A stretch of 64,000 bases of DNA from Pokkaliibacter plantistimulans (GTDB taxonomy: Bacteria; Pseudomonadota; Gammaproteobacteria; Pseudomonadales; Balneatricaceae): contig NZ_LAPT01000109.1 in assembly GCF_003194385.1 (NCBI RefSeq), positions 1-64,000 on the forward strand, in the 5' to 3' direction. The notes under the pieces were generated by a model. That model was given only the letters and a program-made list of their open reading frames with translations, ran no database searches and had not been told where the DNA came from. The position numbers and the translations under genes are program-made. This document shows, in pieces, positions 1 to 8,371 of the stretch. The stretch's first letter is position 1; each line of letters opens with the position of its first letter.

Positions 1-15
1 TTATTGAGCTACACC

Positions 16-236
16 TTAACAGGTCGTTGAAAATCTATCTGCGTTGCCGAATACCGCGTCAAAAACAGGCTCACAGCCGAAGGCTGAACGTGCTTGAGCA
101 CGGCCCCGAAGGGGCGAGCAAAGCGAGTCAAATGCTCATTTAGTTCACTAAACTCCGCTTTTTCGCCTGTTTCTTGTGCCCTCGGGGTATTTCCTTGTCT
201 CGGCTGCCTCGATAACGTTTTTCAACAGCCTGTTAA
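16..236. mobile_element. MITE-like element with terminal inverted repeats
   Basis: The outer 18 bases at 16-33 (TTAACAGGTCGTTGAAAA) and 219-236 are inverted copies with two mismatches, enclosing about 185 bp with no convincing gene. The interior has further short palindromes, for example around the AGCCGAAGGCT and CCCCGAAGGGG segments. No transposase is present, so this would be a non-autonomous element or a highly structured intergenic repeat. I recall similar repeats from gammaproteobacterial genomes but cannot check this. No clear target-site duplication is visible. Confidence 0.6.
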
Positions 237-354
237 ACGGCAACCTGTGCCTGCGCCGACAATGAGCACCGGCATGATCCCTACAGGTGCCTTTTGCTCT
301 TTGAATAACGGCGATTTGATATCTGGTGTAATTCTGAACTTCAGGAGACTAAGA

Positions 355-729
355 ATGGACAGAAAGTTTGTTATGGCAGGCTTGGGCTATGCGTTAGTCG
401 GTTTGGCTCTGGGTATCTATATGGCTGCGTCTAAAAACCACAGCCAGCTGGTGACACATGCCCATATCATGCTGCTTGGCTTTGTCGTGTCGTTTATCTA
501 CGGCGTCTGTCACAAACTCTGGTTGCAGAATGTTCCTGCTCGCATGGCCAACCTGCAGTTCTATATTCATCAGCTGGGCACGCTGGTGCTCCTGATCGGT
601 CTGTTCTGTCTTTTTGCTGGCCTTGTCCCTGAACCCATTCTGGGGCCCGTGTTAGGGATCGCTTCTGTCATTGTCTTCAGCGGGCTGGTGCTGATGAAAG
701 TGATGTTCATCAAGTACGCCAGAACCTGA
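355..729 (+). CDS. small four-helix membrane protein, haem-copper-oxidase-I-like
   Basis: 124 residues, almost all hydrophobic, with about four transmembrane segments (near residues 5-25, 36-56, 72-95 and 100-120). Segment two starts with THAHIMLLGF, resembling the HAHxxxxG helix of haem-copper oxidase subunit I and NnrS-like proteins, whose histidines bind haem; this one could bind haem in the inner membrane (inference). The ATG at 355 is chosen because AGGAGA lies 6 nt upstream; a longer in-frame reading would run back through the inverted-repeat element and is rejected. No oxidase subunits lie nearby, so its partner is unknown. Confidence 0.6.
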   Translation: MDRKFVMAGLGYALVGLALGIYMAASKNHSQLVTHAHIMLLGFVVSFIYGVCHKLWLQNVPARMANLQFYIHQLGTLVLLIGLFCLFAGLVPEPILGPVLGIASVIVFSGLVLMKVMFIKYART

Positions 730-880
730 TCTGCCCGTACCTTTTGGCTCTGTGTTGCCTGGTTTTTGAAACCAGGCTCAACGCAGCAGACTTCTGCTCC
801 CGGTTTCCAGCTTGAATACCCCCTGTTCAAGTTATTCCCAGTGTCTTTCACCTCCGCTCAGAAATTAGTAAAATCCCCAA

Positions 881-893
881 CTTGTCCTACAAG
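881..893 (+). promoter_or_regulatory. FadR-family operator in front of the regulator-hydrolase fusion
   Basis: CTTGTcctACAAG is a perfect inverted repeat with a 3-nt centre and matches the FadR-subfamily pattern TNGTNNNACNA. A third half-site (CTTGT) follows at 901-905, overlapping the translation start region. The position immediately upstream of a gene whose N-terminus is a FadR-type HTH suggests autoregulation (inference). Confidence 0.55.
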
Positions 894-916
894 CTGACAA
901 CTTGTTGAGGTGCCTG

Positions 917-2545
917 TTGACGCTACGTAAACCTACCATTCTCTCCAATGAACTGGCCGGAGCACTGGAAGCCCAGATTCGTGCTGGCGACTATCCTGCG
1001 GGAACCAAACTGCCCAGTGAGGCACAGCTATGCGCACGGTACGGCATCAGCCGCAATGTAGTGCGCGAGGCTCTGGCGAGACTGAAATCATCCGGACTGG
1101 TAGAAAGCCGTCAGGGCGCAGGCGTGTTTGTACTTTCAGCCTCTGCTCACCAGAGCTTTCGCATCGTTACCAGTGAGGGAGATCGTCTGGCATTGCGCAA
1201 GTTGTTCGAACTGCGTCTAGAAGTAGAAGTGGCCGCCGCCAGCATGGCCGCACGACGCCGCCAGAGTGAACAACTGACAAGACTTGAGCAGCTGTTACTG
1301 AGACTTACCGACAACCCGCAGCCACTGCAGATTGAGCAGCAGATGCAGGAGTGTGTTGCCGAGGCCTCCGGCAATGAATATCTCAGCGGTTTCCTGGCCT
1401 ACCTTAATGGGGCCGACCGACTGGCCGACGGCTTTCTGACCGTCTGGTGGAGTCAGCACCGTGCCGACCTGATCCGCCACTGGCAGCAGATTATTGCCGC
1501 CATTCGCCTTGGTGACCCGGACCTGGCCCGCCGTGAGTACTGGCGCTATCTGCTTGACAGTGCAGAAGGCTGCGGGATTCGCGGCCTGCAGGGGTGGGAG
1601 CGGACCCGCATGAGCAATCTGGCAGAACCTTTCGCACCGCTTTGCGCGGCCCCGGATGCCGGGCCTCGCCGCCCCCGATTACCGATTCCACTGGGCGCCT
1701 GTGACTGCCACATGCATGTCTTCTGGCCTGAGTTGCAACGCCCCTTTACACCTCATCGCTCCTACACACCGCCGCCCTCTTCACTGCAGGACTATATGCG
1801 GGTGATGGATAAACTGGGCCTGTCCCGCGCCGTCGTCGTACAACCCAGCGTCTATGGCACAGACAATCACGTCACGCTGGAAACCCTGCGACAGGGCGGT
1901 GACCGTTTCCGCGGCGTGGTCGTGATTGACCCTGACACACCGATGAATGAGCTGCTGCGCATGCATGCACTCGGCGTACGTGGTGTGCGCATCAACCTGC
2001 TGTTCAAGAGCGGCGTCGCCGTGTCGGACGTGCGCACTCTGGCGGCCAAAGTTGCCCCACTGGGCTGGCACCTGCAGATTCTGCTGGATGTATCGGAGTT
2101 CTCTGATATCGAAGCCAGCCTTGGCAGGCTGCCTGTGCCGGTAGTCATTGATCATATGGGCCATCTGCCACCGGAATTCGGCCCTCAGCATCCCGGCTTT
2201 GTCAGCATGCTGCGCCTTCTGGAGCGTGGTCAGCTGTGGGTCAAACTGTCTGGAGCCGAGCGCATCAGTGCTGATCGCTGGCCCTATATCGATGTGCGCC
2301 CGCTGGCCGAAACTCTGCTGGCGACCAATCCTGAACGTTTACTGTGGGCCAGCGACTGGCCTCATACCTGCCTGCCCGGCGCCATGCCCAATGATGGCGA
2401 TTTGCTTGATCTACTGGGACTGTGGACCGATAACCCAGCCCTTCAACACCGTGTTTTAGTCGACAACCCGGCATTGCTCTACGGCTTTGAGCCGATTGAG
2501 CAAGGCCAGCCTGTCGGCCCTGATGAGAAAGTGAGCACCCTATGA
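917..2545 (+). CDS. GntR/FadR-type regulator fused to a PDC-lactonase-like amidohydrolase
   Basis: One uninterrupted 542-residue frame. Residues 1-75 are a GntR winged HTH (LPSEAQLCARYGISRNVVREAL; the VREALA recognition-helix pattern is typical). About 85-220 is a FCD-like helical domain, but the usual D-x3-H and later H metal ligands are mostly absent (QMQEC where DxxFH is expected). About 255-525 is a metal-dependent TIM-barrel hydrolase of the LigI/D-galactarolactone-isomerase family: DCHMHV (H265, H267), VIDHMG and ASDWPH (D480). Start TTG 917 is preferred because GAGG lies 6 nt upstream. An internal ATG at 1610 (Met232), with GGGAG 9 nt upstream, falls at the domain boundary and could yield a free hydrolase. 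The stop overlaps ydiJ as ATGA, implying translational coupling. Likely substrate: a lactone or aldonate that feeds YdiJ (inference). Confidence 0.85.
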   Translation: MTLRKPTILSNELAGALEAQIRAGDYPAGTKLPSEAQLCARYGISRNVVREALARLKSSGLVESRQGAGVFVLSASAHQSFRIVTSEGDRLALRKLFELRLEVEVAAASMAARRRQSEQLTRLEQLLLRLTDNPQPLQIEQQMQECVAEASGNEYLSGFLAYLNGADRLADGFLTVWWSQHRADLIRHWQQIIAAIRLGDPDLARREYWRYLLDSAEGCGIRGLQGWERTRMSNLAEPFAPLCAAPDAGPRRPRLPIPLGACDCHMHVFWPELQRPFTPHRSYTPPPSSLQDYMRVMDKLGLSRAVVVQPSVYGTDNHVTLETLRQGGDRFRGVVVIDPDTPMNELLRMHALGVRGVRINLLFKSGVAVSDVRTLAAKVAPLGWHLQILLDVSEFSDIEASLGRLPVPVVIDHMGHLPPEFGPQHPGFVSMLRLLERGQLWVKLSGAERISADRWPYIDVRPLAETLLATNPERLLWASDWPHTCLPGAMPNDGDLLDLLGLWTDNPALQHRVLVDNPALLYGFEPIEQGQPVGPDEKVSTL

Positions 2546-5500
2546 TTCCCCGTCTTGCCGAAGTATCGCCGCTGCAAAGCGACTATCTGGCCTTCCTGGA
2601 TGCCCTGAAAGCTCAGGGTTTTGAAGGCGACGTCAACCCGGATTATGCCAACCGCACGGTGCTGGCAACGGATAACTCCATCTATCAGGTGATGCCACAG
2701 GGCGTGCTTTACCCCGCCTCGACCGCTGACCTGCAACGCATTGCCCAGTTACTCAACCAGCCTCGCTTTCACAAGGTAAAGGTGTCACCCCGTGGCGGTG
2801 GCACCGGCACCAATGGCCAGTCCCTGAATGACGGCCTGCTGGTGGATGTGTCAAAGCACATGAACCAGATCATTGAGATCAATGCAGCAGAACGCTGGGT
2901 GCGGGTGCAGGCGGGCGTGGTCAAGGATCAGCTCAATGCCGCACTCAAGCCTTACGGCCTGTTCTTCGCCCCTGAACTGTCTACCAGCAACCGCGCCACC
3001 ATTGGCGGCATGATCAATACTGACGCCAGTGGCCAGGGATCCGTGCGTTACGGTAAGACCCGTGACCACGTACTGGAGCTGCACAGCGTGCTGCTTGACG
3101 GCACGCTGTGGCACTCCAGCCCGCTGGCGCAGGAGCAGCTGGAGCCCATTCTGCAGAGACAGGATCGCGTCGGTGAGATTCACCGTCTGGCAGACAGCAT
3201 TCAACGTACCCGTCAGGAAGAAATCAGTGCGACCTTCCCGAAACTGAACCGCTGCCTGACCGGCTATGACCTTGCGCATATCCGCGATGAACAGCAGCGC
3301 TTTGATCTCAATGCCCTGCTGTGTGGCTCTGAAGGCACCCTGGCCTTCATTACTGAAGCCAAGCTCAATGTGCTGCCCATCCCCAAGTATTCTGCGCTGG
3401 TCAATGTGCAATATGGCAGCTTCAACGCAGCGCTGCGGGACGCTCAGGGCCTGATGCGTGGCAACCCGACGTCCATTGAGACGGTGGATTCCAAAGTACT
3501 CAATCTGGCGATGCAGGACATCATCTGGCATAGCGTGGCCCAGTGGTTCCCCCAGACCAGCGAGACACCAATTCAGGGTATCAATCTGGTGGAGTTCACC
3601 GGTGACGATGAGGCCATACTGGCAGAAGAGGTAAACCGCCTCACCGCCCAGCTGGATGCGGAAGCTTCTGGTGGAGTCCGCCTCGGTTATACCGTGGCCA
3701 TGGGCAACGACAACGTCAAACAGATCTGGGGAATGCGCAAGAAGTCCGTCGGCCTGCTGGGCAACGCACAGGGCGAGCGTCGGCCCATTCCCTTTGTCGA
3801 AGACACCGCAGTGCCTCCAGAGAATCTGGCGGACTACATTCTTGAGTTTCGGGCACTGCTGGACAGCCATGGTCTGCAATACGGCATGTTCGGTCACGTT
3901 GATGCCGGTGTATTGCACGTACGCCCGGCTATCGACATGAAAGATCCGGAGCAGGAGCCGTTGGTCCGCATCATCTCTGATGGCGTCGTGGCACTGACGC
4001 AGAAATACAAGGGTCTGATCTGGGGAGAGCACGGCAAAGGTGTCCGTTCTGAATACGGCCCTGCCTTCTTCGGCGACCTTTATGCCTACCTGCAGGAGCT
4101 CAAAGGTACCTTTGACCCCTACAACCAGCTGAATCCGGGCAAGATCGCTACCCCCGCCAAAGACGGTGCAACCCTGCTGAAAATTGATGAAGTGCCGACC
4201 CGAGGCCAGTTTGATCGCACCATTCCCGTTGCCAGCCGTCTCAAGTTTGAAGAAGGCATGCACTGTAACGGTAACGGTGCCTGCTTCAACTTCGACCCGG
4301 ACGACGCCATGTGCCCGTCCTGGAAGGGTACCCGGCAGCGCATCCATTCACCTAAAGGCCGCTCCTCCCTGATCCGCGAGTGGCTGCGACTGATGCAGAA
4401 GGAACACGCCGACCCGGTACAGCTGGCCAAAGAACAGCGGCAGAGTTCTGCGGTTCAGACCTTTATTCCCAAGGTCAGAAACACGCTGGCAAAACGGCGT
4501 GGCGAATATGACTTCAGCCATGAGGTACATGAAGCCATGGTGGGCTGTCTGGCCTGTAAGTCCTGCGCCGGACAATGCCCCATCAAAGTCAATGTGCCCG
4601 AACTGCGCAGCCAGTTCCTCGAGCTTTACTATGGCCGCTATCTGCGCCCGTTGAAGGACTACTTTATCGGCACCCTGGAGTTCGTCATCCCTTATCTGGC
4701 ACGCACTCCCTGGCTGTATAACAGCCTGATGGGGAACGGCCTGACACGCAAAGCACTGCAGAAATACGCAGGCATGGTCGACAGCCCACAGCTCAGCGAT
4801 ATCCGTCTGGATCGCGCCATGGCCAGCATGGGCGTTCCCTTCGCCACTCAGGAAAGCCTGCAGGCACTGACCGCAGACCAGCGCAGCAATGCTGTGATCA
4901 TCGTGCAGGATGCCTTCACGTCCTATTTCGATACTCAGGTCGTCACCGATATTCTGGCCCTGCTCAGCAGACTGGGCTTCCAGCCCATGGTGGCGCCTTT
5001 CCGGGCCAATGGTAAGCCGCTGCATGTACATGGCTTTCTCAAGCAGTTCACGCGCACGGCAGAGCGTCAGGCACAACTGCTCAATACCCTGGCAGCCACC
5101 GGCATTCCTCTGGTGGGCATTGATCCGTCAATGACCCTGACCTATCGCAGCGAATACAAGAAGTATCTGGCAGCAGGACAGGCTCCTCAGGTTCAGCTGC
5201 TGCAGGAGTGGCTGGCAGAGCACGCCACCACCTTGCAGTCAAAAGCAGATTGCCTGCGTCAGGGAAGCTTCAAACTGCTGGCTCACTGCACCGAAAAAAC
5301 CAATGCTGCACCCAGCGTCAGTGCCTGGCAGAAGGTCTTTGCTGCACTGGGTCAGGAACTGGCGGTTATCAACACGGGCTGCTGTGGCATGTCTGGCACC
5401 TATGGCCATGAAACAGCCAATCTGGATACATCAAAAACCATTTATGGCCAGAGCTGGGCAAAAGTGGTGAATGATCCGGCTAACCGGGGAAAACTGACGG

Positions 5501-5592
5501 CAACGGGTTACTCCTGCCGCAGTCAGGTAAAGCGAATGGATGATCAGCAGTTACCTCATCCATTGCAGATTCTGCTGCAGCAGATTCACTAA
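2542..5592 (+). CDS. ydiJ: YdiJ-type FAD/4Fe-4S D-2-hydroxyacid dehydrogenase
   Basis: 1016 residues, matching Escherichia coli YdiJ in length (about 1018) and in residue runs such as ATDNSIYQ and FAPELSTSNRATIGGMINTD. An FAD-binding PCMH domain (PRGGGTGT at 83-90) and an FAD-oxidase C-terminal domain are followed by an Fe-S region (C575 cluster; C669-x2-C-x2-C-x3-CP) and a C-terminal CCG domain (GCCGMSGTYGHE near 946). E. coli YdiJ is reported to be a D-2-hydroxyglutarate dehydrogenase passing electrons onward; D-lactate or glycolate are alternatives for this branch. It is the downstream partner of the regulator-amidohydrolase fusion (4-nt overlap), so control by that regulator is expected. 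Confidence 0.9.
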   Translation: MIPRLAEVSPLQSDYLAFLDALKAQGFEGDVNPDYANRTVLATDNSIYQVMPQGVLYPASTADLQRIAQLLNQPRFHKVKVSPRGGGTGTNGQSLNDGLLVDVSKHMNQIIEINAAERWVRVQAGVVKDQLNAALKPYGLFFAPELSTSNRATIGGMINTDASGQGSVRYGKTRDHVLELHSVLLDGTLWHSSPLAQEQLEPILQRQDRVGEIHRLADSIQRTRQEEISATFPKLNRCLTGYDLAHIRDEQQRFDLNALLCGSEGTLAFITEAKLNVLPIPKYSALVNVQYGSFNAALRDAQGLMRGNPTSIETVDSKVLNLAMQDIIWHSVAQWFPQTSETPIQGINLVEFTGDDEAILAEEVNRLTAQLDAEASGGVRLGYTVAMGNDNVKQIWGMRKKSVGLLGNAQGERRPIPFVEDTAVPPENLADYILEFRALLDSHGLQYGMFGHVDAGVLHVRPAIDMKDPEQEPLVRIISDGVVALTQKYKGLIWGEHGKGVRSEYGPAFFGDLYAYLQELKGTFDPYNQLNPGKIATPAKDGATLLKIDEVPTRGQFDRTIPVASRLKFEEGMHCNGNGACFNFDPDDAMCPSWKGTRQRIHSPKGRSSLIREWLRLMQKEHADPVQLAKEQRQSSAVQTFIPKVRNTLAKRRGEYDFSHEVHEAMVGCLACKSCAGQCPIKVNVPELRSQFLELYYGRYLRPLKDYFIGTLEFVIPYLARTPWLYNSLMGNGLTRKALQKYAGMVDSPQLSDIRLDRAMASMGVPFATQESLQALTADQRSNAVIIVQDAFTSYFDTQVVTDILALLSRLGFQPMVAPFRANGKPLHVHGFLKQFTRTAERQAQLLNTLAATGIPLVGIDPSMTLTYRSEYKKYLAAGQAPQVQLLQEWLAEHATTLQSKADCLRQGSFKLLAHCTEKTNAAPSVSAWQKVFAALGQELAVINTGCCGMSGTYGHETANLDTSKTIYGQSWAKVVNDPANRGKLTATGYSCRSQVKRMDDQQLPHPLQILLQQIH

Positions 5593-5644
5593 GTACGTTT
5601 TCACGACCGATTGCGCGCAGACATGGGGCGTGAAAAAGAGACTT

Positions 5645-5677
5645 AGGGAGGCTCGTTTTCGTCAATTCAGCCTCCCT
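5645..5677 (+). terminator. hairpin terminator after ydiJ
   Basis: AGGGAGGCT (5645-5653) pairs perfectly with AGCCTCCCT (5669-5677) and is followed by the short T stretch GGTTTTCAT. The weak T tract lowers confidence in full termination. Confidence 0.5.
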
Positions 5678-5802
5678 GGTTTTCATCTGTCAGGTGTCAG
5701 CTCATGAGGTCGCGCACACGTTGCAAGATCGCCAAAAAGTGAAGAAGCAGCTATCGCGAGATAGCTGCCTCCACTCCCCAGTCATTGATAAAAGGTTGCT
5801 TT

Positions 5803-5988
5803 ATGACGTCGACGTCATCACCAGCAAAAAATGTGGAAAGCCCCTGCATCAGCGTGTGCGAACTCAATGCCCAGAACGTCTGTATTGGCTGCTGGCGGAC
5901 ACTGGATGAAATCAGTCGCTGGTGGGATATGAGCAATAATGAAAAGCGTGAAGTACTGCAAAAGGCAGATGCACGCTCAGCCGGTTGA
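5803..5988 (+). CDS. DUF1289 small cysteine-motif protein
   Basis: 61 residues with the DUF1289 signature: SPCISVCELN, then C-x2-C-W-R-T, EI, W and M. Members are small putative metal-binding proteins of unknown function, widespread in proteobacteria. ATG 5803 is preferred over an upstream in-frame ATG at 5785 because AAGG lies 7 nt before it and the family normally begins just ahead of SPC. It stands alone between ydiJ and a 450-bp gene-free stretch. Confidence 0.85.
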   Translation: MTSTSSPAKNVESPCISVCELNAQNVCIGCWRTLDEISRWWDMSNNEKREVLQKADARSAG

Positions 5989-6442
5989 TTTATAAGTGAT
6001 GCAAAGGGCATTCACACCATTGAATGCCCGTGCGTACCGTTATCCGTCCAGTCCTTTCCTTCCGCTTTGCAAACTAGCAGCCCTTGCTATGCCCCCTTCC
6101 CATTCAGACCAGCACTATCCCCAGTTAATGCATGTATCCGTCTGGCTCACACAACCTTATTTTCAAAAAATTACAAAAAGCAACCATTTAACCAATTACA
6201 ACGCTAATACACTTATTTATAAGTATTTTTTCATAGATTGCGGCGATATTAACATCTGTTCATTAATTGCAGAGTAACGCGAAGTAGCGCCAGCCTATCC
6301 GTTCGCTATCTGAACTATGGGCTGAACAGGTAAATACGTGATTCTGTTCTACACTGCTTTAGACAGTGCAGTATGGATTCGGGTAACAAGTCTTAGCGCT
6401 ACTCGAAATGCCGTGACTTACCGTACAAAGGAGAGGTTCCCA
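5989..6442. other. gene-free stretch with an AT-rich hairpin
   Basis: No convincing coding sequence. The only structure seen is ACTTATTTATAAGT (6211-6224) followed by ATTTTTTC, an AT-rich terminator-like hairpin, and a weak inverted repeat CACTG/CAGTG at 6352-6368 near where the promoter of the next gene should lie. Confidence 0.4.
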
Positions 6443-6853
6443 ATGCGCCTGCAGACGCTTACATGTCTATCCCTGCTGATGATGGTTGCCGGATCAGCCG
6501 TAGCTGACAGCACCAATCCTCCGGCCACTTTGCAATTTCGCGAAACCAAACTGGGCAAAGTGCTGGCAACACGGGATCAGATGACATTGTATGTTTTTGC
6601 TGATGACCAACCGGGACGTACCATGTGCTACAAAGACTGTCTGGAGCACTGGGAGCCATACCACGCCGAAGCCAATGATCAGGGCTTCAAGCATTTCAGC
6701 CTGCTCTGGCGTGCCGATGAGACACTGCAATGGGCTTACAAGGGCCAGCCACTGTATACCTACAAAGGAGATACGCGCCCTGGGGAAGTCAACGGCTACA
6801 AAGTTGATCCAAAGTGGAGCCCTGCCCGCCCTCTCGACCCCAAGAAAAACTGA
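6443..6853 (+). CDS. secreted COG4315-type protein (Y-x-[FWY]-x2-D motif)
   Basis: 136 residues with a Sec signal peptide (cleavage likely after AVA, residue 21). The mature part has the repeated pattern of the predicted-lipoprotein family COG4315: MTLYVFADD, then CYKDCLEHWEPY and later QPLYTYKGDTRPGEVNG. There is no lipobox cysteine, so it is probably a soluble periplasmic protein. AAAGGAGA sits about 8 nt before the ATG. Function is unknown for the family; the paired cysteines (C-x3-C) may form a disulfide. A lipoprotein gene follows 89 nt downstream. Confidence 0.75.
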   Translation: MRLQTLTCLSLLMMVAGSAVADSTNPPATLQFRETKLGKVLATRDQMTLYVFADDQPGRTMCYKDCLEHWEPYHAEANDQGFKHFSLLWRADETLQWAYKGQPLYTYKGDTRPGEVNGYKVDPKWSPARPLDPKKN

Positions 6854-6942
6854 CAATACGCTGAAATAAAATACACATTGCTTGCTAGAACGCACCTGAA
6901 GCCACAACAATATACGAGGCAAGTGGCATGTAAGGAGTAGTA

Positions 6943-7116
6943 ATGCGATTGGTCATCTCTGTACTGGTGTGGGCTTCAATGGGTCTGGCGTTAAGTGGAT
7001 GTGCTGCAAGAGTCAGCACTCCCGGTGTGCAGGCTGAGGTATACACTCCTGGCGTAATCGTGGTACCCGGACCTGCCCATTGCCCTCCAGGACAAGCAAA
7101 AAAAGGTCGTTGCTGA
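6943..7116 (+). CDS. tiny lipoprotein
   Basis: 57 residues: a short signal peptide with lipobox LSGC (Cys20), then a Gly/Pro/Val-rich tail containing a twofold motif (STPGV, YTPGV) and ending with two cysteines. TAAGGAG lies 5-6 nt upstream of the ATG and a strong terminator follows 29 nt after the stop, both supporting a real gene. It is likely an outer- or inner-membrane-anchored peptide of unknown role. Confidence 0.65.
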   Translation: MRLVISVLVWASMGLALSGCAARVSTPGVQAEVYTPGVIVVPGPAHCPPGQAKKGRC

Positions 7117-7145
7117 CATCCCCTTCGATGCAACGACTGAACCTT

Positions 7146-7175
7146 AAGGCAGCGTAACGCTGCCTTTATTTTTTC
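7146..7175 (+). terminator. strong intrinsic terminator
   Basis: AAGGCAGCG/CGCTGCCTT (9 bp, 3-nt loop) runs directly into TTTATTTTTTC. It lies between the convergent tiny-lipoprotein gene and the CoxE-like gene; the T tract favours the plus strand. Confidence 0.85.
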
Positions 7176-7189
7176 TTGCTGCAGCCAGC

Positions 7190-8368
7190 TCAGCGACTCA
7201 GATGGTGTATCGCTTCTTCCACACCGCTCAGGCTGAGCGGATACATATGCCCTTCCATCAACTGCCGGATCAGCACCAGCGATTCCGTATAATCCCAATA
7301 GCGCTCTGCCATGGGGTTTAACCACACAACCTTGCGGAAATGAGACTTAAGGCGCTGCAGCCAGACCGATCCAGCTTCCTGATTGAAATGTTCGACACTG
7401 CCTCCAGGATGCGTTACTTCCCAGGGCGCCATGGACCCATCACCGATAATGATGACTTTGTAGTCTGCCTCGTAAGTGCGCCAGATGCCTTCCAGCTCCG
7501 TCCGATTGTGCTGTCGGCGCATGTTAGTTTTCCACACTGACTCGTAGATGCAGTTATGAAAATAGAAATACTCCAGATGCTTGAACTCTGTCCGGCAGGC
7601 TGAGAACAGCTCTTCACAGAGCTGTACATAAGGGTCCATTGACCCGCCGATATCGAAGAACAACAACACCTTTACCGCATTGTGGCGTTCAGCACGCATC
7701 TGCAGATCCAGCTTACCCGCCTGACGGGCGGTCGCCCGGATGGTATGTTCCAGATCCAGCTCATCTGCCGCGCCATCCCGGGCAAACTGGCGCAGTCGTC
7801 GCAGTGCCATCTGGATCTGACGGATACCCAGCGTGGCGTCTCCATCCAGATCACGGAACAAGCGCTGATCCCACACCTTTACTGCACTATGACGCCGATT
7901 GCCGTCCTGGCCGATACGAATACCCTGAGGATGATCGCCATAAGCGCCAAAGGGAGAGGTCCCCCCGGTACCGATCCATTTGTTGCCACCTGCATGCCGT
8001 TCCTTCTGCTCGCGCAAGCGCTGATACAACTTCTCCATCAGCTCCTGCAGGTTGTCATGCTGCTGTAACTGCTGACGTTCTTCTTCAGTCAGCCAGCGCT
8101 GCCACTGGTTGAGCAACCACTCACGAGGAATAAGCTGCGCAACGTCAAGCTCAACGCTTTCAATACCCTTGAAGTAAGCTGCGAAAGCCCGATCAAAGCG
8201 ATCGTAGTGCGCTTCATCCTTGACCAGTACCGTTCTGGCGAGCACGTAGAAATCGTCCATGCTGGCAAAGGTCACGTCGGCGGCCAGTGCTGCAACTAAG
8301 TCCAGCCACTCACGCAACGTACAGGGGACACCCGCCTGACGCACGGCGGTAAAAAAATCGACCAGCAC
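7190..8368 (-). CDS. CoxE-like VWA-domain protein
   Basis: 392 residues. The C-terminal half is a von Willebrand factor A domain of the CoxE type, with MIDAS start D239-I-G-G-S243 (DxGxS). The N-terminal half is helical and charged. Such proteins partner MoxR AAA+ ATPases as metal-insertion or chaperone pairs (CoxD/CoxE, NorQ/NorD). It lies 3 nt downstream of the MoxR-type gene, so the two are an operon. The client protein is not visible nearby. Confidence 0.85.
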   Translation of the reverse strand: MLVDFFTAVRQAGVPCTLREWLDLVAALAADVTFASMDDFYVLARTVLVKDEAHYDRFDRAFAAYFKGIESVELDVAQLIPREWLLNQWQRWLTEEERQQLQQHDNLQELMEKLYQRLREQKERHAGGNKWIGTGGTSPFGAYGDHPQGIRIGQDGNRRHSAVKVWDQRLFRDLDGDATLGIRQIQMALRRLRQFARDGAADELDLEHTIRATARQAGKLDLQMRAERHNAVKVLLFFDIGGSMDPYVQLCEELFSACRTEFKHLEYFYFHNCIYESVWKTNMRRQHNRTELEGIWRTYEADYKVIIIGDGSMAPWEVTHPGGSVEHFNQEAGSVWLQRLKSHFRKVVWLNPMAERYWDYTESLVLIRQLMEGHMYPLSLSGVEEAIHHLSR

Positions 8369-8371
8369 GTC

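Noticed and set aside
94-354. Upstream extension of the first membrane protein
   Set aside because: Runs through the inverted-repeat element; composition is not protein-like and the ribosome-binding site is at 343-348.
2851-4347. Long open frame on the minus strand opposite ydiJ
   Set aside because: Antisense shadow: ydiJ is a full-length match to a known family and the antisense product has no recognisable domain.
6344-6366. CTGT...ACAG spacing as a LexA box
   Set aside because: 15 bases separate the half-sites instead of 8.
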